A stretch of 6,018 bases of DNA from Nitrososphaerales archaeon TH5894 (GTDB taxonomy: Archaea > Thermoproteota > Nitrososphaeria > Nitrososphaerales > Nitrososphaeraceae): assembly GCA_014523485.1 (NCBI GenBank), contig JAATVK010000246.1, forward strand, positions 1 through 6,018, read 5' to 3'. Of this stretch, positions 5,491 to 6,018 are shown one piece after another. The notes beneath the pieces are model-generated. The model made no database searches, was not told where the DNA came from, and saw only the letters and a list, made by a program, of their open reading frames with translations. The stretch's first letter is position 1, and the number at the start of each line of letters is the position of its first letter. Both the position numbers and the translations under genes were made by a program.

Positions 5491-5867
5491 CTAAATGATA
5501 ATTCTAAAACTAAATAAAAAAGGGGAATTAATAGGTATTTATGTTTATGTTTATTATGTAGGTTTCTTCATACTTTTTAATTATCTATTATACTTTGGTT
5601 TTATTTTATACTGTACTTTGTACTCAAAATACATCTTAACAAATATATAATTAGTTACATAACAATAATAAAAATAAAAAAGTATCTTTTAATATATTTT
5701 ATAAATAATTTTATATTAGTATAAGAAATGTTATGATCATTAAATAAACAACAAAATATTATTTGTAATAGCTAAGTAATGATGAAATATTTATATTTTT
5801 AATATGATCTCATAAACTAAATAACTAATTATCAAAAGTGTCTATTAAAAGGTATTCTATATATCTA
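5491..5867. other. Very AT-rich stretch without recognised genes
   Basis: No coding frame of plausible composition, tRNA or rRNA can be seen on either strand. It contains a short imperfect repeat of TTTATG around 5537-5556 and many TATA-like words, none of which can be tied to a gene. It may hold the terminator of the antiporter-like gene to its right. Confidence 0.5.
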
Positions 5868-6018
5868 TCAAGGCTTGTTTTTATTTTCATCATCATCTAT
5901 TTTATTGGATTTATTATTTGAACTAGAAATTTTTATATTATTTGCAAATTTTAGTATATACGGAGTAGCAAAAGATGTAATTATTGTAACAACACTTAGT
6001 ATTGGTAATATAGATGAA
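5868..6018 (-). CDS. C-terminal end of a membrane protein, probably a cation:proton antiporter; truncated by window
   Basis: One minus-strand frame is open from the window edge to TGA at 5868-5870 and gives the last 49 residues. It begins SSILPILSVVTIITSFATPY, then ILKFANNIKI, then a hydrophilic tail rich in Ser, Asn, Asp and Lys ending NKNKP. A hydrophobic helix with the pattern VVTIITSFATPYILKFA is typical of the last membrane helix of CPA2/Kef-type monovalent cation:proton antiporters, where T..TP..(I/L).K is common. These proteins exchange Na+ or K+ for protons across the cytoplasmic membrane. The charged tail would lie in the cytoplasm. Only the end is visible, so another polytopic transporter is possible. 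The frame is credible because of its biased composition and clean helix-then-tail layout, unlike the adjacent noncoding DNA. Confidence 0.6.
   Translation of the reverse strand, partial: SSILPILSVVTIITSFATPYILKFANNIKISSSNNKSNKIDDDENKNKP

Noticed and set aside
5491..5867. Search for tRNA, CRISPR or small RNA in the AT-rich gap
   Set aside because: No cloverleaf, no regularly spaced repeats and no G/C-rich island that would mark a structured RNA in such an AT-rich genome.

Overview
The window looks like a piece of an AT-rich thaumarchaeal (Nitrososphaeria) chromosome, probably soil-type and Nitrosocosmicus-like. This is inferred from the combination of genes: an archaeal DnaK-DnaJ pair, two small winged-helix proteins (one membrane-anchored), a SemiSWEET transporter and a secreted mannuronan-epimerase-like beta-helix protein. 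It also rests on TATA-like boxes lying about 26 bases before several start codons, the geometry of archaeal leaderless mRNAs. No rRNA or tRNA gene is visible, so the exact lineage is not proven.

Left part (1-1486, + strand): the 3' end of dnaK, with its helical lid, a run of eight glycines and a Ser/Thr/Asn-rich tail, is followed after 64 bases by a complete class A dnaJ. Together they form the Hsp70 folding machine. grpE would be expected further upstream, outside the window.

Middle (1487-2661, + strand): a possible 18-codon minigene with a good Shine-Dalgarno sequence, then a 100-residue SemiSWEET/PQ-loop membrane protein, then a 167-residue winged-helix-like protein that starts with TTG. 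A perfect 20-bp palindrome follows directly after the stop of the last gene, in a convergent intergenic region.

Right part (2770-6018, - strand): a GTG-started protein with an N-terminal winged helix, one membrane span and an acidic Gly/Phe-rich tail; a GTG-started 449-residue secreted parallel beta-helix protein with a YGIDPH motif like alginate C5-epimerases; a small broken membrane-protein gene that reads as one protein only if a frameshift at a homopolymer is corrected; a very AT-rich gap of about 400 bases; and the C-terminal 49 codons of a membrane protein, probably a cation:proton antiporter.

The window does not show one obvious new multi-gene system. The points most worth checking are the epimerase-like protein (extracellular polysaccharide in an archaeon), the membrane-tethered winged-helix protein with a GF tail, the Shine-Dalgarno-led minigene and the frameshifted gene.
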